Positions 17,764 through 27,400 of a stretch of DNA of 64,000 bases are shown here, in pieces. This DNA comes from Pirellula sp. SH-Sr6A. GTDB taxonomy: Bacteria > Planctomycetota > Planctomycetia > Pirellulales > Pirellulaceae. Under the pieces are notes generated by a model that was not told the DNA's origin, made no database searches, and saw nothing but the letters and a program-made list of their open reading frames with translations. Within the stretch, counting starts at the first letter, position 1. The number at the start of each line of letters is the position of its first letter. The stretch spans positions 1,159,988 through 1,223,987 of the forward strand of contig NZ_CP011272.1 in NCBI RefSeq assembly GCF_001610875.1. The letters run 5' to 3'. The translations under genes and the position numbers were made by a program.

Positions 17764-19221
17764 ATGTCGTCAGTCAAGAAGCCTTCCGAGAGCGAAGTTG
17801 CCTCGCTCCATTCCGCCTCGATGTCCGCCGTTCAAGAACCTCCCAAGACGCTTTGGGAAGCACTAAGAATGATTGGCCCGGGCATTATTTTGGCGGGAAC
17901 GATCGTTGGCTCCGGGGAGTTGATCCTCACGACCGCGATCGGTGCAAAACACGGTTTTGCGTTCTTGTGGCTGATTCTGTTTAGCTGTGTGATCAAGGTC
18001 TTTGTCCAAATCGAACTCGGAAGGTACGCCATTTCCTCAGGACTTCCGACTCTGAGCGCCCTGAAGAGCATTTCCGCGAGGGCTTGGACAGGAAACTCAC
18101 TTCTCCTGTGGTGGATCCTCATGCTTTTTTTCACCGTCTTTCAATTAGGGGGAATGACGGGAGGGGTTGGTCAATCCCTCCACATGGCCTTTCCTGATGT
18201 AAGCGGAAGCGTCGCAGGCGCCGCAGATTCGTTCTCTTCGAGCCTGGGTGAATACATTCGAAACCATGTCGAGATGCCTTGGGCATTTCTCACTTGCCTC
18301 GTCACCATCGCCATCATTTTCAACGGAAGTTATCGAAGGATCGAGGGAGTGACCACGATTCTGGTTGTGGGAGTGACACTCATCACGGTCGCTGCAACTT
18401 TAGCTCTACTAGCGACCGATTTTTCGCCAAAGTGGAGCGAAATCGGTAGTGGGCTCCTTGGAAGAATTCCGCCAGAAGGGATCGCGGATGCGTTCGCCGT
18501 TTTTGGAATCACCGGTGTCGGTGCAACCGAGTTGTTCTACTACCCCTACTGGTGTATCGAGAAGGGATACGGAAAGTTCGTCGGCCCCAATGATGGCTCG
18601 GAACAGTGGAACGAGCGCGCCAGGGGATGGATTCGCGTCATGCACTTGGACGCTTGGGTCAGCATGGTGGTATTCACCCTCTCCACGGTGGCGTTTTACT
18701 CGATGGGGGCAGCGGTATTGCATCCGCAGGGCTTAGTCCCGGCCGGGTCGCAGATGATCGAGACGCTATCGCAAATGTATCGAGGACCGTTCGGAGATTG
18801 GACGCAAATACTCTTCCTCGTTGGAGCAGGAGCGGTGTTGTTTAAGACCCTCTACTTGGCCTGCGCGGCGAACAGCCGCATGGTGGTCGATCTGCTCGGA
18901 GCTTTTCAAGTTTCTCGAGTGCTCACACCATCGGGACGCTTGAAGTCGATACAGCTCTTCTGCGTTCTGTTTCCCTGCATCGCTCTCGGAATGTATTTGG
19001 CCAATCGCGATCCGCAGTACATGGTCAAGCTCGGTGGGATTGCGCAAGCCGCTACGCTTCCCATGATGGCCATCGTTACGCTCGTCTTTCGATACCGAAA
19101 ACTAGATTCGGATCTGCGCCCTTCCAAACTCTCCGACTTGCTTCTATGGATTGCGACGATTGCAATCACTATTGTCGCCGCGTACTCCGTTCCCGACGCC
19201 ATCAGCCGTCTGTTGGGCTAG
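17764..19221 (+). CDS. Divergent Nramp-family (LeuT-fold) transporter
   Basis: 485 residues from the ATG at 17764; an in-frame ATG at 17719 would add 15 residues. It has about eleven helices. The opening IGPGIILAGTIVGSGELILT aligns with the first Nramp helix, but the canonical D-P-G-N metal motif is replaced by GSGE. The sixth helix reads FGITGVGATELFYYPY where Nramp has an M-P-H type site. So a transition-metal role cannot be assumed; Nramp-related transporters that differ at these positions are known to move other cations. The gene begins 76 bp after the Kef-type gene on the same strand. Confidence 0.75.
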   Translation: MSSVKKPSESEVASLHSASMSAVQEPPKTLWEALRMIGPGIILAGTIVGSGELILTTAIGAKHGFAFLWLILFSCVIKVFVQIELGRYAISSGLPTLSALKSISARAWTGNSLLLWWILMLFFTVFQLGGMTGGVGQSLHMAFPDVSGSVAGAADSFSSSLGEYIRNHVEMPWAFLTCLVTIAIIFNGSYRRIEGVTTILVVGVTLITVAATLALLATDFSPKWSEIGSGLLGRIPPEGIADAFAVFGITGVGATELFYYPYWCIEKGYGKFVGPNDGSEQWNERARGWIRVMHLDAWVSMVVFTLSTVAFYSMGAAVLHPQGLVPAGSQMIETLSQMYRGPFGDWTQILFLVGAGAVLFKTLYLACAANSRMVVDLLGAFQVSRVLTPSGRLKSIQLFCVLFPCIALGMYLANRDPQYMVKLGGIAQAATLPMMAIVTLVFRYRKLDSDLRPSKLSDLLLWIATIAITIVAAYSVPDAISRLLG

Positions 19222-19276
19222 CGGCGTGAACGCGTTCGATCGACGCTGATTCGATGCAGCAGTCGTCAGCTCCATC

Positions 19277-19293
19277 GAAAAGCCGGGCCGGCT
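19277..19293 (-). terminator. Short hairpin with T-tract after the HTH membrane gene
   Basis: On the minus strand just past the stop at 19297, a 5-bp GC stem with a 3-base loop (19281-19293) is followed by TTTT. The stem is short, so this is weak evidence for termination. Confidence 0.3.
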
Positions 19294-19296
19294 CGA

Positions 19297-20550
19297 TTAC
19301 TTAGGAAGAACGCCAACCAATGTGCTGGTCAAGCCGGTAGAAAGGTCGTTCGTGCCGTCCCATGCCCACATGTTACGGGCCAAGTCGCTGACGAGCACTC
19401 CGCACAAGCTGAGCAAAATCAGAATAGTGAGTAGCAGCATCACATCGATGGTGGTATAAGGCGTTTCCGGAACGCCGCGATAGACCGTCCCTGCAGCCGC
19501 ACCTGCCGCGAGTTCTTCTTCGCCTCCCATGCCACCAAAGCCACCATCGGCTTCTTGGATGGGATCCAATCCATCGTCGCCGAAACCACCTGCACCGGGT
19601 GCCCCGAATTCGGTGGAATCTTCCAGTTCGATGACTTGCGATCCGCTATCGTCATCGGCTTCGAGTCCACCCGATGGAGTCAGTTGAAACTCTTCGCCTT
19701 GTTGAAAATCTACGAGAGCCCCGCTTCCTAATCCGCTAATACCGCTCACGGCGCTACCAGACCCTGCACCGGAGCCGCTATTGACTTCCGCTCCCAGATC
19801 AAGTCCCGAAATACCGGTACCCGCAAGATCCAATGGTTCGTCTTCGAGGGAGAGTCCGCTATCGGAGGGACTCATGAGATTGATCCCGCTTTCCGAAGCG
19901 AGTCCAACCCCAGAATCGGAGCCGAGGACCAAGTCGTCTTCATCGTCGGTTGCCAATTCGAGCTCGGAACCGATACCTTCGCTGGTACCGCTACCTCCCG
20001 AACCGCTTCCCAGTTCGATCGCCCCCGAGCCCTTGCCGCTAAGATCGAATCCGCTGGCATCGCCTGCGAGTTTCAGTTCGCTACCTAGATCCACATCCGA
20101 ATCTGCTCTCGATTCGCCCGCGACGTGAATTCCGCTCTCCTCGGCAGCTCGATTAACAAGTCGCACACCACTGCCGCTGTTCGGATCGGCTACCAACTTC
20201 ACGTCGCTACCAGCGCGGCTGTCGGATCGACTATCTTCGTCGATGAGTTTCAAATCGCTCCCGAGTCCGATTTCGCTGATGCTGGGATCTTTCGCTATGT
20301 TCGAACCGCTGAGGTTACCAGACGGATTGGCTTGACGTTCCGAGACCAGAATCGAAGATCCGCCTGCGTCTTCGTCGAGAGCGTCTCCTTGCAATTCGGC
20401 CTGTACTCGTTCGATTTCCTCTTGCTTGAATTTCCAAGAAGTCCCATCGCGATAGCCAAAGATCTCTCCGCGAGAGCGCATCTCAACCAGTTCTTCCGTA
20501 GAGATACCCAATATTTTTGCGGCTTGCTCAAGGGATACGTAGTTTGCCAT
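19297..20550 (-). CDS. Membrane-tethered helix-turn-helix protein with GS-rich repeats
   Basis: 417 residues. The N-terminus (1-52) is a MerR/excisionase-type helix-turn-helix: LEQAAKILGISTEELVEMR, then GEIFGYRDGTSWKFKQEEIERV. Residues 60-355 are acidic, Ser/Gly-rich and contain a recurring motif G-S-x-L/V-K/R/E-L (97-102, 115-120, 127-132, 156-161, 194-199). A single membrane helix (about 368-389, VMLLLTILILLSLCGVLVSD) lies near the C-terminus, giving a DNA-binding head facing the cytoplasm if the N-terminus is inside. The arrangement is seen in planctomycete hypothetical proteins; the role, possibly a membrane-anchored regulator, is inference. Confidence 0.7.
   Translation of the reverse strand: MANYVSLEQAAKILGISTEELVEMRSRGEIFGYRDGTSWKFKQEEIERVQAELQGDALDEDAGGSSILVSERQANPSGNLSGSNIAKDPSISEIGLGSDLKLIDEDSRSDSRAGSDVKLVADPNSGSGVRLVNRAAEESGIHVAGESRADSDVDLGSELKLAGDASGFDLSGKGSGAIELGSGSGGSGTSEGIGSELELATDDEDDLVLGSDSGVGLASESGINLMSPSDSGLSLEDEPLDLAGTGISGLDLGAEVNSGSGAGSGSAVSGISGLGSGALVDFQQGEEFQLTPSGGLEADDDSGSQVIELEDSTEFGAPGAGGFGDDGLDPIQEADGGFGGMGGEEELAAGAAAGTVYRGVPETPYTTIDVMLLLTILILLSLCGVLVSDLARNMWAWDGTNDLSTGLTSTLVGVLPK
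19950..20262 (-). repeat. Coding repeat of a G-S-x-L-K-L-type motif
   Basis: Within the HTH membrane gene, at least five copies of a six-residue motif (GSDLKL, GSDVKL, GSGVRL, GSELKL, GSELEL) occur with variable spacing of about 12-38 residues. Copies differ at DNA level, so selection rather than slippage may keep the motif. Confidence 0.5.
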
Positions 20551-20682
20551 GCCTTGGTCACTTCAGGGGAGAAAGAGATCGTAGAAAAGCGTTCTATTAC
20601 ACTAGTCTACGGCTTAGGGGGATTCTAGTCACGGAAAATAGACAATTGGGAGAATTTGGTCCGCCGATGCCGGTTGTCCGGA

Positions 20683-22023
20683 TTATGCGTCGATCAAGCT
20701 TTGGGCGCGGGTGATAAGAGATTCCGCGTCCCGGCGCGTGGGAGCTTCTGCGATCAAGCGGACGATGGGTTCGGTATTGCTGGCTCGAAGCAATAACCAG
20801 CGATCCTCCCAATCGAGTCGTACCCCGTCGAGCTGACTGACGCACTCGCACTCCAACCCCTCAACCAGCCGTTTAAGCGACTCGAGCAACCGCTCCTTGG
20901 AAAGGCTCATCTTGTCTTTGATCATGACCGAGGGAGGGAATTCCCCCGCGATTTCGGAGATCGATTTCCCAGTTGCCGCCATCAAGTCGAGGACTTGGGC
21001 CATGCCGACAAAACTATCGCGAATGTACCCCACTTGGGGATCGATAGGGCCGCCACTTCCTTCCCCTCCATACACCGCTCCCTGCTCGATCATACAATCG
21101 GCCACGTTCGCTTCTCCGACGGCGCTTTGAAACGAAGCGACATCGAATCGACGGGCAAGCCACTTGGTCATGCCGCTCGAGGCGCAATTGGTCACGATAG
21201 GGCCGGGGGATTTCATCAATCGGCGATACGCGCACAAAACGGCCGTGAACTCCTCGCCGATGTATCGCCCCTGTTCATCGATCAACGCTAGGCGGTCCGC
21301 ATCGGGATCCTGACAGAAGCCGACTTCGCAGCCACTCTCCCGAACCTTCTCCGCTATCTCTCCCAAGTTTTCTGCGAGGGGCTCCGGGGGATGAGCGAAG
21401 TGACCATTTGCAGGGGCCCCTAGAATGATTGCACGACACCCGAGAGCCTCGAGCAGGCGTTCGCCAAGGATCGATCCGCAACCATGGTTGGCATCGAGCA
21501 AGACCCGAAACGATCGCTTGCGAATTGCATCGACGTCCACGGTTGCCAAAACCGCATCGAGATGATCCTGATGCGGGTCTGGTACGCAGATTCGTTTTCC
21601 CAGCGACTCAACACCGACCCAGCCAGACCGCATTTCTTGGTAAGCCTCCAAGACTCGTTTTCCGGGGCCAGAGCTCAATACACGGCCGTCTTTCCCAAAA
21701 AGTTTCATTCCGTTGTAAGGGGGTGGGTTGTGGCTCGCCGAGACCTGTATCCCTCCGGCGGCTTGGAAGAATCTCACGTTCCTACCCGCAGTGGGCGTGC
21801 TTGCGATCCCTACGTCGATACACTCGCGGCCATGCGCAACAATTGTCGCCGCGATCGCATCGACCAGCATCGGTCCACTTACTCGACCATCGCGTGCGAG
21901 AACGATCGGCCCCGGGCCGGCCGAGACGCACATGGCGGCTGCAAAACGGGAGGCGACGGCGGGAGTCAATTCCGAGCCTATTATCCCTCGAAGTCCGCTG
22001 ATACTGATTATGGGTTCTGCCAT
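20683..22023 (-). CDS. Phosphoglucosamine/phosphomannomutase (GlmM-like)
   Basis: 446 residues from the ATG at 22023 (MAEPIISISGLRGIIG), which matches how GlmM-type proteins begin; an ATG at 22038 adds five residues. All four alpha-D-phosphohexomutase signatures are present: the phosphoserine loop VSASHNPPPYNGMKLF (S near 97), the Mg site DPDADRLALID, the sugar loop GGEGSGG and the phosphate-binding RASNTEPIVRLI. GlmM converts glucosamine-6-P to glucosamine-1-P for UDP-GlcNAc; mannose specificity cannot be excluded. It is divergent from the gene at 22380. Confidence 0.87.
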   Translation of the reverse strand: MAEPIISISGLRGIIGSELTPAVASRFAAAMCVSAGPGPIVLARDGRVSGPMLVDAIAATIVAHGRECIDVGIASTPTAGRNVRFFQAAGGIQVSASHNPPPYNGMKLFGKDGRVLSSGPGKRVLEAYQEMRSGWVGVESLGKRICVPDPHQDHLDAVLATVDVDAIRKRSFRVLLDANHGCGSILGERLLEALGCRAIILGAPANGHFAHPPEPLAENLGEIAEKVRESGCEVGFCQDPDADRLALIDEQGRYIGEEFTAVLCAYRRLMKSPGPIVTNCASSGMTKWLARRFDVASFQSAVGEANVADCMIEQGAVYGGEGSGGPIDPQVGYIRDSFVGMAQVLDLMAATGKSISEIAGEFPPSVMIKDKMSLSKERLLESLKRLVEGLECECVSQLDGVRLDWEDRWLLLRASNTEPIVRLIAEAPTRRDAESLITRAQSLIDA

Positions 22024-22379
22024 CGAAAACCTGCCCATCGAAAGGCTGCGAAGAGTGGTCGACCATCAAATCGGTCGTGTCGCCGAACTCGGTTGGTGCG
22101 GCGACTGCGTTTGGCAAGGATACCCCGAGAACCCGTCAAGGGGGCACGGTAAGAGGTAAAAATCAAAATAGGATGCGACCCCTCAAAACCGGTAGGGATG
22201 TTACCGTTGCCCTCGATCCCTTGCTTGACACTGGAAATTACGCAACTTAACATCGATTTGCGGGAAGATTTGTAAGGATCTCCTTGTTTTGGCAACTAAG
22301 ATAGGGCAGTGCATTTTGCTCGCGCCTGCTATTCCGGTCCCCCGCTCACTTCTCAACCCTTTCTTTTTAGGCTCGATTC
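22024..22379. other. Divergent intergenic region (356 bp)
   Basis: No gene is supported here. It separates the GlmM-like gene (minus) from the coiled-coil membrane gene (plus) and holds the sigma-70-like promoter at 22225-22253. The stretch next to the GlmM start is GC-rich without a clear minus-strand promoter. Confidence 0.6.
22225..22253 (+). promoter_or_regulatory. Sigma-70-like promoter for the gene at 22380
   Basis: A perfect TTGACA (22225-22230), a 17-base spacer and TAACAT (22248-22253, four of six consensus matches) give a good vegetative promoter. It would leave a leader of about 120 bases before the ATG at 22380. Confidence 0.55.
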
Positions 22380-23888
22380 ATGGAACTCTCTGGATTGCTT
22401 GTATGGGCAGCTGTCCTCGTTTCCTTGATCGCCTTCATTGTCTTTTTGGTGAAGGGGTTTAAGCAGTGGGGTGTTTGGATGACGATCTGCTTCGTCGTCC
22501 TGTTCATCGAATGCTGGACGTTTCTCGTTATCACGGCAGGGGTGAACAAAGCGAGATTGGCAGCCACCAAATCGTTTGATCAGTTGTATACGGAACGAAA
22601 TCGGCTTTTGGCACAACGAGAGGAAGAGTTTTACGGACTCCCTACCAACCCTGCTCCTGACATGCAGCGGTATGTGCCATTGGCATCGGAATTGAACCGC
22701 GTCCTACTGGAACGGGGCAGAACTTGGCGTGGGGCCCGCGTCATCAATGCAAACCCTGCCGGTGCGTCCGTCGAACTGCCGAGTGCTCTGTCCAATCTTC
22801 CTCCCGAGGTACCGCCACCCGATCCCAATGGGGCCCAGGCTGTCCCAGCGGCACCGGCCGCCTCCAATTCTCTCGCCGTCGAGAGCATCGTCTACGTATT
22901 TGGCGAAGACCAACAGCAAATCCCGGTCAATTACTTAGGTGAGTTCAAGGTCACCGCGGTCAATGGCCCTGCCATCACCATTACCCCAACCACCCCCCTG
23001 GCACAAAACCAGGCGGGCATGGTTAACCAAAGCGCGACTTGGGCTATTTATGAGCTCATTCCCCTCGACTCACACACGGCATTTGCTCAGCCGGGCTCGC
23101 AGCCGACCGAGGACGAAATTTTTGGAGCGATGAATCCCGAGGAACTGTCTCGTTTGCTCCGCATCCCGCTCGAGTTAACGCAGCGAGCACCGAGCGACCT
23201 CAATGTTTTTGACTCGGTGAAAGCCCGCGCCCTCCAGTCCTATATCTTGGACGGAAGCAAAGCTCCGGTCGGTACCCCTCTTGAGAACATCTTCTACGAC
23301 GTGACCTTCCTCAAGGACTACACCGAGGTCGTCGATTCGAATGACAAGCGTAAGCCAACCGATGGCGGATACTTTGATGCCAGCGGCCGTACCGTCGACG
23401 CTCGGCTGATGCGAGACGATTCCCCCGAGGCGACTTTTAAGGTGGACGAGGTCTATCGAATCTACGGTCCAAAGGCCAAAGAACTCGAAGCCGATGGAAT
23501 CGTCAAACTTGGGAATCCCTATTTCGTTCGCCCCTTGAACGATTACGCCTTTGGTTTCCGCGAAACGCGTCGTCTTACCCAACAAGCAATTCAAGATATC
23601 GCGTTGGTCAATCGCGAGATCGCCGTGATTACCCAAACGGAGAAAAACGCTCGTGAGCAGCTTCTTCGAATGGAGGAGATCGGACGTCAAATGGAGAAAG
23701 ATCAGTCGCAGTACGCAATGGAACTCACTGTTATCAAGAGCGAACAAGCTCGCCTCCAATCGGATATCGACGCCAAAAAATCGGAGCTCGGAAAACTCTA
23801 CGCATCGATTCTTAATCTTCACAGCAAGCTGGTGACGGTGCAATCGAATATCGCAACCGCCGTTCAAACCTCAGCCAAGTCCGAGTAA
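22380..23888 (+). CDS. Membrane protein with C-terminal coiled coil, unknown function
   Basis: 502 residues. Two N-terminal helices (about 3-26 and 31-58) form a hairpin, followed by a Pro/Ala-rich segment with a small beta-rich domain (about 160-225), a conserved-looking central region, and a long coiled coil (about 395-495) rich in Q, E, K and L. No family is recognised; it resembles conserved planctomycete hypotheticals. The coiled coil would face the periplasm or cytoplasm depending on hairpin orientation. It has its own promoter (22225-22253) and terminator (23898-23919). Confidence 0.6.
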   Translation: MELSGLLVWAAVLVSLIAFIVFLVKGFKQWGVWMTICFVVLFIECWTFLVITAGVNKARLAATKSFDQLYTERNRLLAQREEEFYGLPTNPAPDMQRYVPLASELNRVLLERGRTWRGARVINANPAGASVELPSALSNLPPEVPPPDPNGAQAVPAAPAASNSLAVESIVYVFGEDQQQIPVNYLGEFKVTAVNGPAITITPTTPLAQNQAGMVNQSATWAIYELIPLDSHTAFAQPGSQPTEDEIFGAMNPEELSRLLRIPLELTQRAPSDLNVFDSVKARALQSYILDGSKAPVGTPLENIFYDVTFLKDYTEVVDSNDKRKPTDGGYFDASGRTVDARLMRDDSPEATFKVDEVYRIYGPKAKELEADGIVKLGNPYFVRPLNDYAFGFRETRRLTQQAIQDIALVNREIAVITQTEKNAREQLLRMEEIGRQMEKDQSQYAMELTVIKSEQARLQSDIDAKKSELGKLYASILNLHSKLVTVQSNIATAVQTSAKSE

Positions 23889-23897
23889 GTGAACCGG

Positions 23898-23919
23898 GCC
23901 AGGAATATCCTGGCTTCTT
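23898..23919 (+). terminator. Rho-independent-like terminator after the coiled-coil gene
   Basis: A perfect 7-bp stem with a 3-base loop (23898-23914) begins 10 bases after the stop at 23888 and is followed by TTCTT. It separates this gene from the MarR gene. Confidence 0.5.
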
Positions 23920-23946
23920 GCATCCCTCCCCGACTTGCGCTATTCT

Positions 23947-23950
23947 AGGA
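23947..23950 (+). promoter_or_regulatory. Shine-Dalgarno deciding the MarR GTG start
   Basis: AGGA sits 7 bases before the GTG at 23958, whereas the in-frame ATG pair at 24003-24008 has no purine-rich site upstream. Confidence 0.4.
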
Positions 23951-23957
23951 TGAAGTA

Positions 23958-24467
23958 GTGCGTGTACGCACGACTTCGTCCTCTTCTATTTGGCTCCAAG
24001 CGATGATGGATTTTCAGCGTGATTTACCACTGGCTCTTCGCGCTGCGTATCTTGCCATGCATCGCGCCACGGATGCGTGCTTTGCCCCGTATGGCGTCAC
24101 GGCGGATCAGTTTGTTTTGCTCCTCAACCTAGTAGCGCATGGCGAGGCATTGACGCAACGAGAATTGGCCAACCGTATGGGGTCGGACCCGAGCACGGTT
24201 CGTGCCATGCTCGTTTTGCTCGAACGAGGGGGATTGATCGAACGGGACTCGCATCCCTCCGATGGCCGCGCCAAAACGGTGGCGCTTTCGGATGAGGGAC
24301 GAGTAATGGTAGAACGACTTTGGTCAGCGAGTCAGTCCATTCGAGATCAAATGCAACAGGTCGTTGGTCCGTCGCGATCCAGTACACTGATTCACAGCTT
24401 AAACCAGTTAGCCATCGAACTAGATCCTCACTTCCAAGGTAGCTCTCACTCCTCTCCCATCGCCTAA
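23958..24467 (+). CDS. MarR-family transcriptional regulator
   Basis: 169 residues from a GTG with a well-placed AGGA; the alternative at 24003 removes 15 residues and leaves a classical MarR length. The winged helix is clear: LTQRELANRMGSDPSTVRAM (helix-turn-helix), LLERGGLIERD (wing approach) and HPSDGRAKTVALSDEGR. Flanking helices would form the dimer. Members repress neighbouring genes and respond to small ligands. The next gene, the PVC dehydrogenase, starts 10 bp downstream, so the two are likely cotranscribed, with self-regulation possible. Confidence 0.87.
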   Translation: MRVRTTSSSSIWLQAMMDFQRDLPLALRAAYLAMHRATDACFAPYGVTADQFVLLLNLVAHGEALTQRELANRMGSDPSTVRAMLVLLERGGLIERDSHPSDGRAKTVALSDEGRVMVERLWSASQSIRDQMQQVVGPSRSSTLIHSLNQLAIELDPHFQGSSHSSPIA

Positions 24468-24477
24468 GGAACTTCCT

Positions 24478-27400
24478 ATGGTCCATTTGCTATTGCGCCG
24501 GATACTTTTTGCGAAACTCGCGCTCTTGTCTTTCACGACGCACCAACTCCTTGCTCAGCCATCTTCCCCACAACCAACGGGGAACGAAAAAGAGATAGCT
24601 GTCGAGAAGGCAAACCGCGAGTTCCCGACTCCCGAAATGTCGGTACCGCACCTCGATACAAGCCTGTTTCAATTTGTGGATGTGGGGGCGAAGATCCCGA
24701 ATTACACTCCCGGACAGCGGTGGGGAACACAAGGGAAGCCGTTAACGTTGATGCAAAAGCCTCTGACGGCAGAGCGTTCTATCGAAACCTACGCCACCCC
24801 CAAGGATTTTCAATTGTCCCTTTGGGCAAGCGAGGCCGCAACAAACTGGCCCGAACAAACAGCCGCACCGAAGCCCTACATGGGCCTGCAGGGCAAGCCC
24901 ATCGCGATGAACTGGGACGAACGTGGACGCCTGTGGATCTGCGAGACCATCGACTATCCCAATGAGCTGCAATCGACTCCTGCTGCAGGTCGCGACCGGA
25001 TCAAAATTTGCGAAGACACCGATAACGATGGCGTTGCCGACAAGTTCACTTTATTTGCACAACACCTCAGCATTCCTTCTACGCTCATTTCCTATCGGGG
25101 GGGAGTGCTCGTTCAAGACGGACAAAAAACCATCTACCTAAAAGACGTCGACGGTGACGACCGCGCGGACTTCCGGCAAGAGCTCATTACCGGCTGGGCG
25201 ATGGGAGATACCCACGGGGGCGTGAGCAATTTCCAATATGGGCCCGACAATTGGATTTGGGGAATGCAGGGTTACAACAACTCCGAACCTGTGATCAACG
25301 GTGAGCGGCAGATGCGGTTCCGTCAGGGCTTTTGGAGATTCAAACCCCGTTCAGCTCCGTCTGCAAAGACTTCACCCGCATTTGCATTGGACAAGGAGTC
25401 AGGAACGCCTGCCAGCGATTCGACGACATCGTACGATCAACACACGCTGCGCGTGGACGCGTTGGAATTCGTTCGCGCCACCAACAATAACACTTGGGGA
25501 CTTGGGTTCAGCGAAGAGGGCTACGTCTTCGGTTCGACCGCGAATGGTTGTCCGAGCGTGCATATGCCCATTCCCAATCGTTTTTACGATCAAGTGGCAG
25601 GCTGGTCGCCCAAAACGCTAGAGAGGATTGCCCCCACCAACGCGTTCATTCCCTTTGACGAGCCCGTACGGCAAGTGGATCAGCATGGTGGATACACGGC
25701 GGCAGCTGGTCACGCGCTCTATACCGCTCGCAATTACCCACCGGCATGGTGGAACAAGATTGGTATGGTCTGCGAACCAACGGCCCACCTCGTCGGGGGC
25801 TTTGTTCTGGAGAAGGATGGTGCGGGCTACAAGAGTCGCAATACGTTCAATGTCGTGGCGAGCTTGGACGATTGGGTTGCACCGATCATGTCCGAGGTAG
25901 GCCCGGATGGAAACGTCTGGGTTCTCGATTGGTACAACTACATCGTTCAACACAACCCGACCCCTAACGGATTCCAAACAGGGAAAGGCGCTGCCTACGA
26001 GAGCGATCTACGCGACAAGCGATTCGCGCGCGTTTATCGACTTCTCTATAAACAAACGAATGCACCTACCTCTCCACAATCACTCCGAGACGCATCGCTC
26101 GACGCCCTCGTACAGGCTTTGAAGTCCGACAATTTCTTTTGGAGGCGGACCGCTCAGCGACTCTTGGTCGAACGAAACTCCACCGACGCAGCAACCTTGC
26201 GTTCCCTCGTGGATTTGGTATCCGATTCCAAATTGGATGCGATCGGGCTTTCGCCTGCCGCCATGCATGCCATTTGGACCCTTTCGGGATTGGTGGAGCA
26301 AGGCAACGAAGCTGCCCGAGATGCGTTGAGAAAAGCATGCGAGACGGGTATTCGTCATCCATCGAGTCCTGTACGACATGCAGCTGTTGAGAGTATGGCC
26401 CCTGCCGATTTGCAAATGGCATCGAAGGCGGGTTTGTTGCAGGACAAGGATCCGCGCGTTCAACTGGCGATGCTTCTACGTTTGGCAGAAGATGCATCCG
26501 ATGCCATCACACCGGAAGCGCTGGCACAGCATTTGGTTCAAACTCCCGCTGTTGCAGACGACTCGATTCTTTTAGATGCTTGGACCTCTGCTGCCTCCAA
26601 GCACGCTGTCCCTGTTTTAGCGGGACTCGTTCACCAAAAACAGGAATTCAGCGTCGCAGTCCAAGACCGTATTGCAGTGCTCGGTGAGCACGTTGCTCGT
26701 TCCAATCCAACCCCAGCCGATCTCGAGAAATTGCTGCAAGGCGATCCCCGTTCACCGGCTCACGTTCCGGTCTGGCAAGGCTTAGCGAAAGGCTGGCCTC
26801 GCGAAGGAAAAGTGGAGCTGTCTCAATCTGCGCAGGATCGCATTCGCAAAGAGTTCTTGGCAGAAACGATTCCCATCGAGAACCGCGCCGCGTTGTTATC
26901 CATCGCCGACAAGTGGTCGATTGCAGGGTTGCCGGAGCTGGCCGAACGGATTCAAGGCACGCTCTTCCAAACAGCACTCGACGCAAACGAGCCAATGGAA
27001 AAAAGATTGGAGGCTTGGGACCAAGCGATCAAATTAGCACCGACGAGCCCGAACATCATGCGAGCCGCTCGTCAGTTGCTTACGCCTCAATTGGCACCCT
27101 CCCCTGCAATGCGAGCCTTGATGTCGCTGCAAGCGGCTCGCGTCGAGGGACTCGCCGATGAGGTCCTGCTGTTGCGCAAGAAACTCAGTCCTCAGGTAGC
27201 GAGCGCTGCGTTAACGTTGTTGTTGTCGCGCGCGGAAACCACACGAGAGCTGCTCGACTCCATCGCCGACGGGAAAGTTCAGTTCCTAGATTTGCAATTG
27301 GATCAACGTCAAGCGTTGATGAACCACCCGATGCGGGAACTGGCTAACTACGCTAAGGAGTTGATGGCCAAGCAAGGGGCATTGGTTTCAACCAACCGGC

